Source: Nemertoderma westbladi (lineage: Eukaryota; Xenacoelomorpha; Nemertodermatida; Nemertodermatidae). From it: DNA of 52,265 nucleotides. This document shows, one piece after another, positions 11,901 through 21,885 of this stretch (within the stretch, counting starts at the first letter, position 1; every line of letters begins with the position of its first letter). Below the pieces are notes generated by a model. It was not told the DNA's origin. It did no database searches and saw nothing but the letters and a program-made list of their open reading frames with translations. A program made the position numbers and the translations under genes. The stretch is taken from positions 1-52,265 of the forward strand of contig JAUCBJ010006579.1 in NCBI GenBank assembly GCA_032718475.1, in the 5' to 3' direction.

Positions 11901-12130
11901 TAATCTTGTTTCGCCTGAAGGTTTTCCAGCTCTAGTTGGATAGTCGCTTCAGACGTCTTCCGTTCTGCTTCTGCCACTGCCTCTGCCGCTTTTCTTTCTG
12001 CTTCTGTCGCTGCTACTTTTCTTTCCGCTTCTTTTCTGTCTTCTCTCCTTTCAAGACACTGTCCAAGTCGACGACTCATTCTAAAACCCTCTAAGAGACT
12101 ATCTGACAATGTTTGTGTTGTGTCAGACAT
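8981..12130 (-). CDS. BEL/Pao Gag-protease polyprotein with the RT/RNase H region deleted
   Basis: This is an uninterrupted 1049-codon ORF. The N-terminus (about residues 20-80) is a Glu/Ala/Lys-rich coiled coil, with a second coiled coil near 140-200. Residues about 290-470 have the Gag-type helical region of BEL/Pao elements (DUF1759-like). Cys/His knuckles follow at about 585-640 (CALC...H...C, CYNCLRRGHQRRTC, CAKCGAKHH). Residues about 745-900 are the retropepsin-like protease (DUF1758-like) with the active-site motif ALLDSGSTGTF, followed by VGWYFTGP. Normally about 600 residues of RT and RNase H come next. Here only about 50 residues intervene before QWRHRPEMINLADIASRG and WLGGPDSL...EWP, which is the segment directly after RNase H in this family. 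The ORF then ends without integrase. The join keeps the frame, suggesting selection for an intact Gag-protease or a very recent deletion. Confidence 0.88.
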   Translation of the reverse strand: MSDTTQTLSDSLLEGFRMSRRLGQCLERREDRKEAERKVAATEAERKAAEAVAEAERKTSEATIQLELENLQAKQDYLKKQTRRLPVPSRTVPESEPVLDAKRGIKNLSPVVSRSPATTLATPASAVEWVAEGRREMGLLLEQLREHCLCSSQQVREMEETVQQLKGTVRESRLELQKVQQSIALECDKLVNLQKGIPITPVTVCQPVRSEVLHAQGVEPTRIYTASEVETPIANPIKGDYTPVVNDIPNRLDNNSRNLYTDNSIFNNTMAQESFTRQMARTEARQAVKVGEIVKFNGDEMKWLPFNEYYKDNIQNSVLSNGEKLRFLIECLEGPPKSMALKFIGHPDGLRQVWDTLNIRYGNRNNIARYLYTKLMAPRKFLSSGIIEFSDEIQEICRQLDWLGKSHEYQNSMVVGALASTLPKGGVGTRWDKKVLYTMEQQQRDPTMADLMSFLDGEVKLQLLKQSREKTPENKVSEKPVSRRRVTPVCYTDDGESQASQEEDSEKDTEKFYYVNKTSKNVSKSKARTHDRREQVDKTPLQFPNRVHGRKPEERTRVHNVTQGKVSNIKPNCALCDGPHRLSACAEFLKKSLVDRRTVVWDKRLCYNCLRRGHQRRTCYSDIKCAKCGAKHHILLQSEFERNSPSQVSEPKSHVQFSDVNDTDQSSEWEGFYTDEFSDANESCYLINTAVYRALTYEKDTDNEFSPTNFDRQPSWKPSTSNVGIREFPVVQVRVQGPNKGYIVNALLDSGSTGTFIDQELAEDIFAGQPKFRTKLNMSGVIQVWKSTITADYYVGALSTPQDKLGEQSIRSVKMVAIKNFANTQVEPYNWNEDKSIQQLKIPRFQTDYPGVQILIGQNAHEALETLEKRPAQPQPLQTYAVRTRVGWYFTGPSRRTLEERLPPERICQINGWEVESSEVDELTEGTPYSSDNDDINSNEDQWRHRPEMINLADIASRGATPQERIDTPGWLGGPDSLSKEEDEWPPHLTTAESRQAKGAEKVTRQPNHPAGRLCLLERDQKLSGNYGRQDTLPTTTSLIRQISRDSIT

Positions 12131-14312
12131 TTCGCTTTATACAGTTGGATGCCTACTGCTATATATACAGTTAAAGCAAGTCTAGTAATTCAGTATCACT
12201 GCTAGCCTAATAATTAATTACCGATACTGCTACTCAATGTAGCGTGATATATATATATAATATATTAGAATACCGGTATGCTTATAGTATATATAAGTAT
12301 TATTACAGACTAGATTTGTCACAGAGTACCGGTATATAAATTTAGCACAAATATATATAAATATATAATAGGCCTATAGTGAATACCGGTATACAGCTTA
12401 CACTTATAGTATATATAAGTATAATTATGAACTAGAATTAATTACAGAGTACCGGTATGATTTCAGCTCAAATTTATAGAAATAAATATAATAAGCCTAT
12501 GGTAAATACTGGTATGTCAATTATTTTAGAATAATTGAATTTCTGAATATTTTAGGGTTACTTGGTTACTTTAACTTACTTTATTACCGTTATTTAAGCA
12601 GTAGTCCAACTGATATTGAGACCTAGTTGTTGTATGGCAGGCCTACTATTTATAAATCGTTTGAGTTGATTTATAATATTTATATACCCGTTTAAAATGG
12701 GTTTTTGTCAATATTTGAAATAAATGTTATTATTTCTGGGGGAGTCACTACACAGAAGCTGAACGCCTCTCAGTGAAGTGCTATTTATTTGACACTAAAA
12801 CTGATAATTCTAATTTACCTAAGTTACTTAATTACTACAAATTACTTACGATACGGGTGAGATTAATTCTCTAATTAAACACAACAAAATATTACGTACG
12901 AAATTTTTAGGGTAATTTTACAGGAAGTCTACAAACCAGCCTAACAAAGGGTTAGAATTCTGGTTATTACAACGGACAGGGTACTACGGTATTTGAAATA
13001 ATAAGTAGTAGTAAATATATTGTACTGTCCAGATAGGAAAATACCACCGCCTGACGACCTATAACCTTATCGCTATAGGTACTACGTTATGTATCACGGA
13101 TTGTTCCTACCCAGAAGCTAATTACCGCGGACTACCAGATCCAGCGTGCCTATTAACCACTTTACAACACAAATATACTGCCTACACACTAATTACTTCG
13201 GAAAGCACTGTACACTAAACCCTAAATTAGGTACAAGTACCGGTATAACAAATAATCAGTAGTTAAATATACTTGAACAGTTAAAAGAACCACGGCATCT
13301 GCTGGAGTGACCGAAGCACAAAATCTCCAGTCTTTACCTACGCCGAGCAGCCCTGATGTAGTACCGGGGTTAGTTTAACTATAACGGTATGTATAACAAG
13401 CACAATTACTGTAGGGATAAACTTGGGGACATGAATGTTGCGAATAATCGCATAAACTCTGAATAATAAATATTACGCTACCCGTACAGAATACTCAAAC
13501 AAAATATAAACCAAACGCTGGCAGACTACTATCAAGCCTAAACAAACTACAGTATGTGCAGATTCTGAAACAGTTAGTTAGTATGCGTTCTAACACGGTA
13601 GTACGACTTATTCTTTAAGAGGGGATTGGCCTTACAGCATATGGCTGCCCCAACTTACTAACGGCACTTTATCAGACCAACTCTACACACGCAGCAATCC
13701 CTTCAGGCCTAAGAATAGCTAGACAACAATCCAGCCTACAAAATATTTGAGTAATAACTATTACGGTACCTGAACAGACTACACAAACAAACACAGGCTA
13801 AAACACTGGCAGACTACGATCAAGCCTAAATAAACTACAGTATATGCAGATTCTGAAATAGTTAGTTAGTATGCGTTCTAACACGGTAGTACGACTTATT
13901 CTTTAAGAGGGGATTGGCCTTACAGCATATGGCTGCCCCAACTTACTAACGGCACTTTATCAGACAAACTCTACACACGCCGTAATCTCTCCAAACCCAA
14001 CAACAGTCAGACAGCAGCTCAGCCTACAATTATCTGAACAATCTGAGCAGGGTCACACGCCTTCTGCTCAATATTAGCCTACTAGTAAATAAAACCGACA
14101 GAAATAAGTAAAATCTCAATAAAAAACCAGGGCGGCCGTTCCCTGATTAAGTATCAAGACCTACCGGTGTACAATAATCAAAATCGAATAATACTAATGT
14201 ACTTATACAGCAGTACCGGTTAGGACAGTTGGGCCTACAGACCTACAGAAATACCGGTTATTACGGTATTTTGCAACCTTATTGCCTACTGCAATAAGAT
14301 TATAACTGTTAC
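12131..14312 (-). other. Long 5' leader of the LTR element
   Basis: This is a non-coding stretch of about 2.2 kb between the 5' LTR and the Gag start. It contains two roughly 120-bp diverged tandem copies at about 12269-12384 and 12383-12505 (sharing TACCGGTAT, CTTATAGTATATATAAGTA and CAGAGTACCGGTAT). A longer repeat at 13518-13980 is listed separately. Such leaders normally hold packaging and dimerisation signals, but I cannot point to one. Confidence 0.6.
13518..13980. repeat. Direct repeat in the LTR-element leader
   Basis: About 175 bp at 13518-13692 recur almost unchanged at 13807-13980, both starting CTGGCAGACTAC and ending CTCTACACACGC. A less conserved spacer of about 114 bp separates them. 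Only a handful of substitutions are seen. Confidence 0.85.
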
Positions 14313-15499
14313 TGTTCGCGCTTTTGAAGACCTTTAGCAGTTTAACCTGCCAAAATTTATATGTCTTTTAGTTAATTAACACACCTTTAGCATACGACAA
14401 TATTTTATGCTAATAAACAAAACATTAGCCGAAGCCAGCCCATGCGCGATCATTCACCCGATGGATCTACACCCGGGAGGCTGAATTCGGATGCTTAGAT
14501 TTTATTATTGCAGTGTAAGGTTGCAGTGTAAGCCTACTGTATTATTCGATTGATCGCTAATATGTAATTTCTGACAGATATTATTAACTTTCGGGAAATA
14601 TTAACAGTTCCTTTAGGACGTGACGCTCTATCTATTTAAACAGAGCTAGGACTTATACTAAACGCAACGATAAGGCTTATGATTAAAGTATAAGTCGCAC
14701 TCTTTAGGAAATGCTTTGTTACCAGTCACATCACACTCACAATCATGCACACTATTCTGCCGACCGTCAGTATATTTGATCACACATAAAGAGAACAGCA
14801 ATTGACTCAGGTAGTGTCTACTAAATAACATTAGATTCAATACACACCACATATTGATATAAATCGCAATTGTTATATATAGCCCGCCTCTCTAACCTGT
14901 AGTGTATCAAGAAAATTGGGAATTTTGGGTGATTTATCCGTATTCTCCAAAGAGCAATATTTCCATCAACAAATAGATACAATTAATAACTGACGGTAAA
15001 TAGCAGCACAAACAATATGATTAGTGCAGTTAAATTAAGTGAGGTAACACCGCCGGTAACAGTTATACTTTCTATAATCTAAGCAGTTTTTGCTAGAGTT
15101 GTTCCAAAAGCCGGTGTTATGGCGAAAAATGGGAACACAACAACAGAAACATGTGACTACTGCTCTATACGAAGATACCAACTCCCTTATTCCACGAAGC
15201 TCCCGTTCAACTCAGAGGATGAGCATAGAGATAGGAAATTCAGTTCAGTAGCGCTGGGATAGGTCGAAATCAACGCCTACGCAAATTCTATTGGCCGACA
15301 CGGACAGCAAGGCTTAGGCAACCTCTCTAGGCTAGTTGGCCGATTAAACTGAGCCCAGATATCTCCGTACAGCACATCAGCCAATAAGCCGGTAGCTTGC
15401 ACTATTTTAGTTATAAATCCCTTTGAGAGTATTCTAGCGACTGGGGGGGAACTGGCCAGCAAAGGCAAACGTATCAGTTATCCCACAAAAGCTTTTACA
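14313..15499 (-). repeat. 5' long terminal repeat (LTR)
   Basis: The repeat runs from TG to CA, is 1187 bp and is nearly identical to 4805-5989. Transcription on the - strand would initiate within it. A third, partial copy begins at 52169 in the same orientation. Confidence 0.92.
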
Positions 15500-15504
15500 C
15501 TCCC
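15500..15504. repeat. Target-site duplication CTCCC (right copy)
   Basis: CTCCC directly follows the terminal CA of the right LTR and matches 4800-4804. Confidence 0.85.
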
Positions 15505-16042
15505 ACTATGCAGCAACTAGTATTTAATGTTTATTAGGTTGCGTGTTATATTGTTTAAGTATGGCGTGTTAGTGTCGTTATATTAATTCGCAGAATATTG
15601 AATATTTAGTGCGTATTCTTTAAACCCTAAATGTTCAATGAATCTCTTCTACTTTTGACTCTGACAGCTCTTTTAGCTGTGGAGTGTCTGGGAGAGCCAT
15701 GGGAACTCAGACGAATTGGTTGAAAGAGACAAAGTAGGTTTGTTTAAATAATAGAATCAATGTGTTTGTAGAGCCACTGAAGTTCTAACTGCACTTTTGC
15801 TGTTAAAGTTTTAACCAAAACCTGCTAATTGCGTTCCACCACTGTAAGTACGATTGGTGCAAATCAAGATTCCGTTTGGCTGTTAGCAGATTTGACTTCT
15901 GTAACCCCTCTGTGTCTCAACTCCTCTCTGACATCCGTATCCTCTCTATTTCTAGTGACATTGTTCAAACTACAGAGTGCATCAAATTACACGTCGTTAA
16001 TAACAATAATTATATAAAAGTCACATTTTCTAAATAAATTAG
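15505..16042. other. Intergenic DNA
   Basis: No gene is supported between the LTR element and the minisatellite array. Confidence 0.6.
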
Positions 16043-18116
16043 TTTCCTCCGCTGAAGGCAATCCACTTAGTCCACCTACCTGCCGCCAAAAAGGTCCTCC
16101 ACTTGTTTCACCACAGATATTCTAAAGAAATATGTACATAGATCCACCAATCCGCCAAAAGGCCATCCACTTGTATTCCACCAAAGATAATTGTGTGTTC
16201 CACCACATGACATTCTAAAGAAATGTGTACATAGACCCACCTACCGCCAAAAGGCCATCCACTTATTCCACCAAAGATAAATGTGTGTTCCACTACACAT
16301 GACATTCTAAAGAAATATGTACATAAACCCACCTACCGCCAAAAGGCCACCTACTTGTTTCACCACAGATATTCTAAAGAAATGTGTACATAGACCCACC
16401 TACCGCCAAAAGGCCACCCATTTATTCCACCAAAGATAAATGTATTATTCATGTCGCAGTGTCCGAGTGGATACGGCGCCTGAACTGCTTACACAATAGT
16501 GTTTGGTGGTGCAGGTTCGAATCCGACTAAAGGCTGTAGAAATTTCGCACTGTTGTGTCCCTAGGCAAGACACTTTAGACATTAGTGCCTACGCCAACCC
16601 AGCGGTATAATGGGAACCTGGCTTTGCTGGGGTAATGATAATAAAAGCGCTTTGAGTATGCTGAGCGTAGAAAAGCGCTATATAAATAACAAATATTATT
16701 ATTATTATTATTATTAAATGTGTGTTCCACCACACATGACATTCTAAAGAAATGTGTACATAGACCCACCTACCGCCAAAAGGCCACCCACTTATTCCAC
16801 CAAAGATAAATGTGTGTTCCACCACACATGACATTCTAAAGAAATGTGTACATAGACCCACCTACCGCCTAAAGGCCACCCACTTATTCCACCAAAGATA
16901 AATGTGTGTTCCACCACATGACATTCTAAAGAAATGTGTACATAGACCCACCTACCGCCAAAAGGCCACCCACTTATTCCACCAAAGATAAATGTGTGTT
17001 CCACCACACATGACATTCTAAAGAAATGTGTACATAGACCCACCTACCGCCAAAAGGCCACCCACTTATTCCACCAAAGATAAATGTGTGTTCCACCACA
17101 CATTACATTCTAAAGAAATGTGTACATAGACCCACCTACCGCCAAAAGGCCACCCACTTATTCCACCAAAGATAAATGTGTGTTCCACCACATGACATTC
17201 TAAAGAAATGTGTACATAGACCCACCTACCGCCAAAAGGCCACCCACTTATTCCACCAAAGATTAATGTGTGTTCCACCACACATTACATTCTAAAGAAA
17301 TGTGTACATAGACCCACCTACCGCCAAAAGGCCACCCACTTATTCCACCAAAGATAAATGTGTGTTCCACCACATGACATTCTAAAGAAATGTGTACATA
17401 AACCCACCTACCGCCAAAAGGCCACCCACTTATTCCACCAAAGATAAATGTGTGTTCTACCACATGACATTCTAAAGAAATGTGTACATAGACCCACCTA
17501 CCGCCAAAAGGCCACCCACTTATTCCACCAAAGATAAATGTGTGTTCCACCACACATTACATTCTAAAGAAATGTGTACATAGACCCACCTACCGCCAAA
17601 AGGCCACCCACTTATTCCACCAAAGATAAATGTGTGTTCCACCACATGACATTCGAAAGAAATGTGTACATAGACCCACCTACCGCCAAAAGGCCACCCA
17701 CTTATTCCACCAAAGATAAATGTGTGTTCTACCACATGACATTCTAAAGAAATATGTACATAAACCCACCTACCGCCAAAAGGCCACCCACTTATTCCAC
17801 CAAAGATAAATGTGTGTTCTACCACATGACATTCTAAAGAAATGTGTACATAGACCCACCTACCGCCAAAAGGCCACCCACTTATTCCACCAAAGATAAA
17901 TGTGTGTTCTACCACATGACATTCTAAAGAAATGTGTACATAGACCCACCTACCGCCAAAAGGCCACCCACTTATTCCACCAAAGATAAATGTGTGTTCC
18001 ACCACATGACATTCTAAAGAAATGTGTACATAGACCCACCTACCGCCAAAAGGCCACCCACTTATTCCACCAAAGATAAATGTGTGTTCTACCACATGAC
18101 ATTCTAAAGAAATGTG
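16043..18116. repeat. Minisatellite array, 90-bp unit
   Basis: About twenty tandem copies of a 90-bp unit are present, with recurring landmarks TTATTCCACCAAAGATAAAT, TTCCACCACATGACATTC, AAATGTGTACATAGACCCAC and CTACCGCCAAAAGGCCACC. Copies near the left end are more diverged; those from about 16720 onward are almost uniform. Some copies carry a 2-bp or 3-bp change (CACACATGACAT or CACATTACAT). Because 90 is a multiple of three, the - strand stays open over several units (191 codons at 17520-18095) and reads as a Gly/Trp/His-rich repeat protein. I see no promoter, start or conservation that would make it a gene. Confidence 0.92.
16444..16715 (+). mobile_element. tRNA-derived SINE inserted in the minisatellite
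   Basis: The 272-bp insertion interrupts one 90-bp unit and is flanked by AAATGT on both sides (16438-16443 and 16716-16721). The head is tRNA-like, with A box TGTCCGAGTGG (about 16460-16470) and B box GGTTCGAATCC (16514-16524), resembling Leu/Ser-type tRNAs. The body ends with GCGCTTTGAG...AAAAGCGCTATATAAATAA, a 3' tail shared by many animal SINEs and their partner LINEs, and then an (ATT)n tail. RNA polymerase III would transcribe it rightwards. Confidence 0.85.
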
Positions 18117-20736
18117 CGCAAATTAGTGTTTTCCATCAGATTGTTGGTTTAAAATGTCCGTAAATTACTAATAATTTTTTATAACCCTACGGAATGGGGG
18201 TGGGAAATTTTTCTACGTGATTATTTCTCGCTTTCCATTAAGATTTTGTTTGCTTTTATGAGTTTTCTAAGAGTTTATTTTTTGTACTTACGGTGTTTTT
18301 GCATTGTACAACCTGTATGTAAATACATTCGAAACAATGCAAAAACAAATGTCACAATGACAAAACACCGCAAGTCTGTCAGTTGCGATGTTTATGCATT
18401 GTATAAATTTAATGCATAAATTGTGGGGGGGGGGGGGGGGGGGGGGAACCTCACTGCGGTTTTAAATTTGTAAATAACTCGAAAGTGGTTGCAACATAAA
18501 CAAAAAAACTTGGAAACGGGGAAATAATATGAAATATAAAGAACTGCCCGAAATTAGTCGAAGTTTATTAAATTACCTGTCATGAAGCGAAAATTACAAA
18601 AAATGGTTTAATGACAGAGGAGTAGTGTTTTTTGCGTGAAAAATTTCTTTCCGAGAAAATTGCCTTGAAAGTTTAAACATTCCCACACAAAATTGCCCGT
18701 ATGTGGTCTGGTTGGTTAATATTGATTATAAATTATGATTAAATTTCTACACTTAATAAAATTTCCCTCCGGCGTTTCGAAACGTTGCTGTAGTTACTTT
18801 ATTATTATTACAGATACAGAAATCCTCAGTTAAAAAATTTAAATCTTCAGTTGGTTAAAAACAATTGAAAGTTAATTGAAATACACAATAAATACAAGTT
18901 ATAACGAAACTGACTTTACAGTTGTTTTTAAATAAATTATTTAAATGTTACTTTATATGAAAATCGCGGAAAATGTGAAGAATGGCAACGATTTTAAACG
19001 CTTACAAAAATAATCGACAATTCCGGCTTCATGGTAACAACGACGGTGAGTTGAACTAGTTTAAAATTTATTTCAAGCAAAATGATAAAGATTTGTAGAA
19101 AATTTGACATTTACAAAATTTTACATTGATTATATTACTGGTCATAGTTAATTAAGTGACTGCCTAAGTGTCCGGCTGATTATGAAACTATAACCTGTTT
19201 ATTGTTTTGGTAGAATTAAATGCCACTGCAATCTGCCCATTTCACTTAATTGTTAATTTTAGCGGACAAACGTTTCTGGGCAATTCGCCTGCGGGCGAGA
19301 ATTCCGCCACACCTTGCGATGGTGCTATCTACTGTATACCTTTGGATGAGGGGGGGGGGGATATAATTTCTTATTTTCATCGAAATTAAATTAGGCCACT
19401 CAAATATATTTAGCTCAAATATATACAGTAAGCTATCCGCGATTGGCAGAGGTTATCAATTAATGTTACGTCACGAGTATGTTATTCGCCTCCAGGCCAC
19501 CTTATCACATCCATTTATTTGAACCAATATATGTTGCTTGCTCATATTACTCGTGTACAGTAATTAAATATTATCAGAACTACAATAAATTTATTGCATT
19601 TCAAATTCACATTTATGTACAATTATTGTGTGTTTAATTAATTGCAATCAATAATCATATAGTTTGTACCTTGTGCATAAGAATCCGATAGTATAAACTT
19701 ATCTACTTACCGCTATTAAACTCCTGTTTCCAGAACTATTAATTGTACATTTAGTTATTCTGTTATTTATTTCTCGAGTGTGAGTTTATTTATAAAAGGT
19801 AATCCTACTTGTATACGTACAGTAGGCTATGTACCCCTACATTTAGCCTTTCTTCTTCTAGGAATAATTTAATATACTTATTCAAAATTTAAACAAATAT
19901 ATGTTACGTAGGAACAATCTTTTGTTTAAAGTAGGCCTACAGTAAGTTAAAAATTAATATGCAAATAATTCCACAAATTGATAAAAGACTTAAAAACTTC
20001 AAGATTCTTGGGCGCCTGTGTTGTGTTAAATATTAATGGAGCGCACACATACAATATAGTATTACTGTATATAATTATTATTACTTAATTAAGCCAAAAT
20101 TATTGGTAAGCTTTATTTATCTATAAATCGGCATCCTGCATAGAGATTACTACCCCGCCTTAACAAGGGATTTGAGCCGCCACAACTCCCTATCCCCATG
20201 ACTTTCGCGAGATTATCCGCATATTCAAGGCCGGCCTTTGACAGGCGTCATGCTGTCCACCATGCTTAGTCTTGCCATGAGGTTGACAAAGTACAATTGA
20301 GCACGGGCTGGTGCAAGTGTCAAGTTTTGGGAACCAATGAGACACCTCCACTCCAATGTTATATACTGTAGTGTCGGGAGATTTGTGCATTGTACTTGAC
20401 ACAGTTACTTGTGTATGTGACATCCAGAGATTTGGTATTCTCAGAAATTAGAGCCCAGAATTGACTCCCATATACTGTAGGCCTAGGAGTAGGCCTACTG
20501 GTTCAATATTTAAATAATCAAACCGTAGAAAGATTTATAAATTAATTATTTAATTTACTTTTTTGAGTGTAGCTTTTTGTAGTGCAGAGCAAGCAAGAGT
20601 TAGCAGTACAGCAGGTTTTTCAGTTGTCTAGTACAGTATTATTACATCCAGTAGATTCCAGTTTATTTTACTTCATAATTCAGTATTTACCTGTAGTATT
20701 TTCATTAAAAGATTATTATTCCTGCTTTACCAACAA
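18117..20736. other. Intergenic AT-rich DNA upstream of the transporter pair
   Basis: No gene is supported. It holds an inverted-repeat element at 18289-18372 and a G run at about 18424-18446. A copy of the dispersed GTTTATTGTTTTGG repeat lies near 19198-19270. The promoter of the transporter at 20737 should lie at its right end, but no clear core element stands out. Confidence 0.55.
18289..18372. repeat. Small inverted repeat of the ACTTGCGGTGTTTTG family
   Basis: ACTTACGGTGTTTTTGCATT at the left is the near inverse of AATGACAAAACACCGCAAGT at the right, with a short spacer holding TTCGAA. The same arm sequence recurs as hairpins near 39520-39570 and 39600-39700. Confidence 0.65.
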
Positions 20737-21328
20737 ATGGATCAGAATTTAATTGATCCAATTAATAACCAATCCATTCAAAAAGCCCCATTAGGAACTA
20801 AAGTCTATAAACGCCGTTGGTATATCCTTGGGTTGTTCTGCGGGTTGGGATTCCTAAATAACCTGAACTGGAACACGTGGGATCCTATAGAGGCGTCAGC
20901 GAAACTCGTTTACAAATGGGATGATTCCGACATAGCTCTCCTTGGCAACTGGGGACCAATCACATGGGTCCTAGTTACTCCTATAGTCACATGGGTGCTT
21001 TATCACAGAGGTCTAAGATTTTCAATGGTTTTGTCAGCGGCATTGTTAGCATTGGGGTCTGGTTTACGATGTATAACGACTAATCCGACTGTAGGAACCT
21101 GGTTGATTAACTTCGGACAGCTGTTCAACGGCTTTGGCGGTATACTCGCGTTTTCAGGATCCACACATTTGTCGGTTGTCTGGTTCCCTACGTTTCAAAG
21201 GAATACAGCCACAGCGGCAATCATTGGCACTCAATTTATTGGAATCGCTCTGTCGTTTTTATTGGGACCTGCTATTGTTAAACAATATAAGATAAATATA
21301 CAGCCTTCCGAGAATATATCTATGTACC
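20737..21328 (+). CDS. SLC49A4: SLC49A4/DIRC2-like transporter, copy 1, exon 1
   Basis: This is the N-terminal half of a major facilitator superfamily transporter. After a 27-residue cytosolic N-terminus come KRRWYILGLF, then LNWNTWDPIEASAK and a WDDSDIALLGNWGP loop, and membrane helices 1 to 6. The helix 2-3 loop HRGLRFSMVL and GSGLRCIT are typical of the SLC49A4 branch. It ends at GPAIVKQYKINIQPSENISMY. In vertebrates SLC49A4 (DIRC2) is a lysosomal membrane protein reported to export pyridoxine with protons. I propose a donor at 21329-21330 (C|GTTAAT), because the frame stops at 21331 and the acceptor at 21884-21885 has the matching phase. The donor is weak, so the boundary is uncertain. 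Start codon: the first ATG of the frame, after an AT-rich leader. Confidence 0.82.
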
Positions 21329-21885
21329 GTTAATAAAGCAGCATTTTAGATAAAACCTAAGTCGTAACTACAGTTTATATACGGTGAATTAACAAAGTTA
21401 CACCGTGAACAATATTCCCCCGATAAATATTTTAAATTATTTATCAATTTTATTGTCTGGTGCCGGAAGAAACACCCATAACTGAGAGAACGTATTATCT
21501 AACACATCATTACGTTCCCAAGCCCGGTAAACCCAACGAAGTCCGGGTAGATTACGAAACCGTAACAGGTGTTGTGAATGATTCCCGTTTATTGTTTTAT
21601 GGTTAGAATTATCACGTGGCGTTGTAATCTGCCCCTTACCTACACTTAATTATTATAGAGAAACCTTCTTGACAACGAGGCTTTTCATCAAGAAGCTATC
21701 CCCATTGCCTTACATTTTAAACTTTCATGTGCTTTTAACCCGAAACAAATTTTAATTTTGTTGTAATTTTAAATTTATTGTGATTAAATCAATCCATTAT
21801 CTAAAGGTTGCTTCTATTCGCCTTCAATCAACCAATCAAATCGGTCTGCAGGGTAAAACACCTATAAGTAATCTTAATTGGACAG

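Larger units (their letters stand above)
4805..15499 (-). mobile_element. BEL/Pao-type LTR retrotransposon, internally deleted
   Basis: This 10.7-kb element is bounded by two direct LTRs of about 1.19 kb and a 5-bp duplication. It is transcribed on the - strand, so the 5' LTR is at 14313-15499 and the 3' LTR at 4805-5989. In transcript order it has a leader of about 2.2 kb, a Gag-protease ORF whose C-terminus is fused to the tail of the RNase H region, and a non-coding spacer. A decayed extra ORF and the 3' LTR follow. No reverse transcriptase core, RNase H core or integrase is visible, so it must have moved using enzymes from a relative. A purine-rich GGGAGCGG lies just before the 3' LTR on the sense strand and may be the polypurine tract. 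I could not identify a tRNA primer-binding site. Confidence 0.9.

Noticed and set aside
16455-16530. Functional tRNA gene
   Set aside because: The A and B boxes are present, but no acceptor stem pairing is evident and the sequence continues into a SINE body with an ATT tail and target duplication.
17520-18095. 191-codon Gly/Trp-rich repeat protein
   Set aside because: It follows from a 90-bp minisatellite with a period divisible by three; there is no promoter or unique N- or C-terminus, and the frame changes with small unit variants.
16108-18116. CRISPR-like array
   Set aside because: The units are contiguous 90-bp tandem copies without unique spacers, in eukaryotic DNA.
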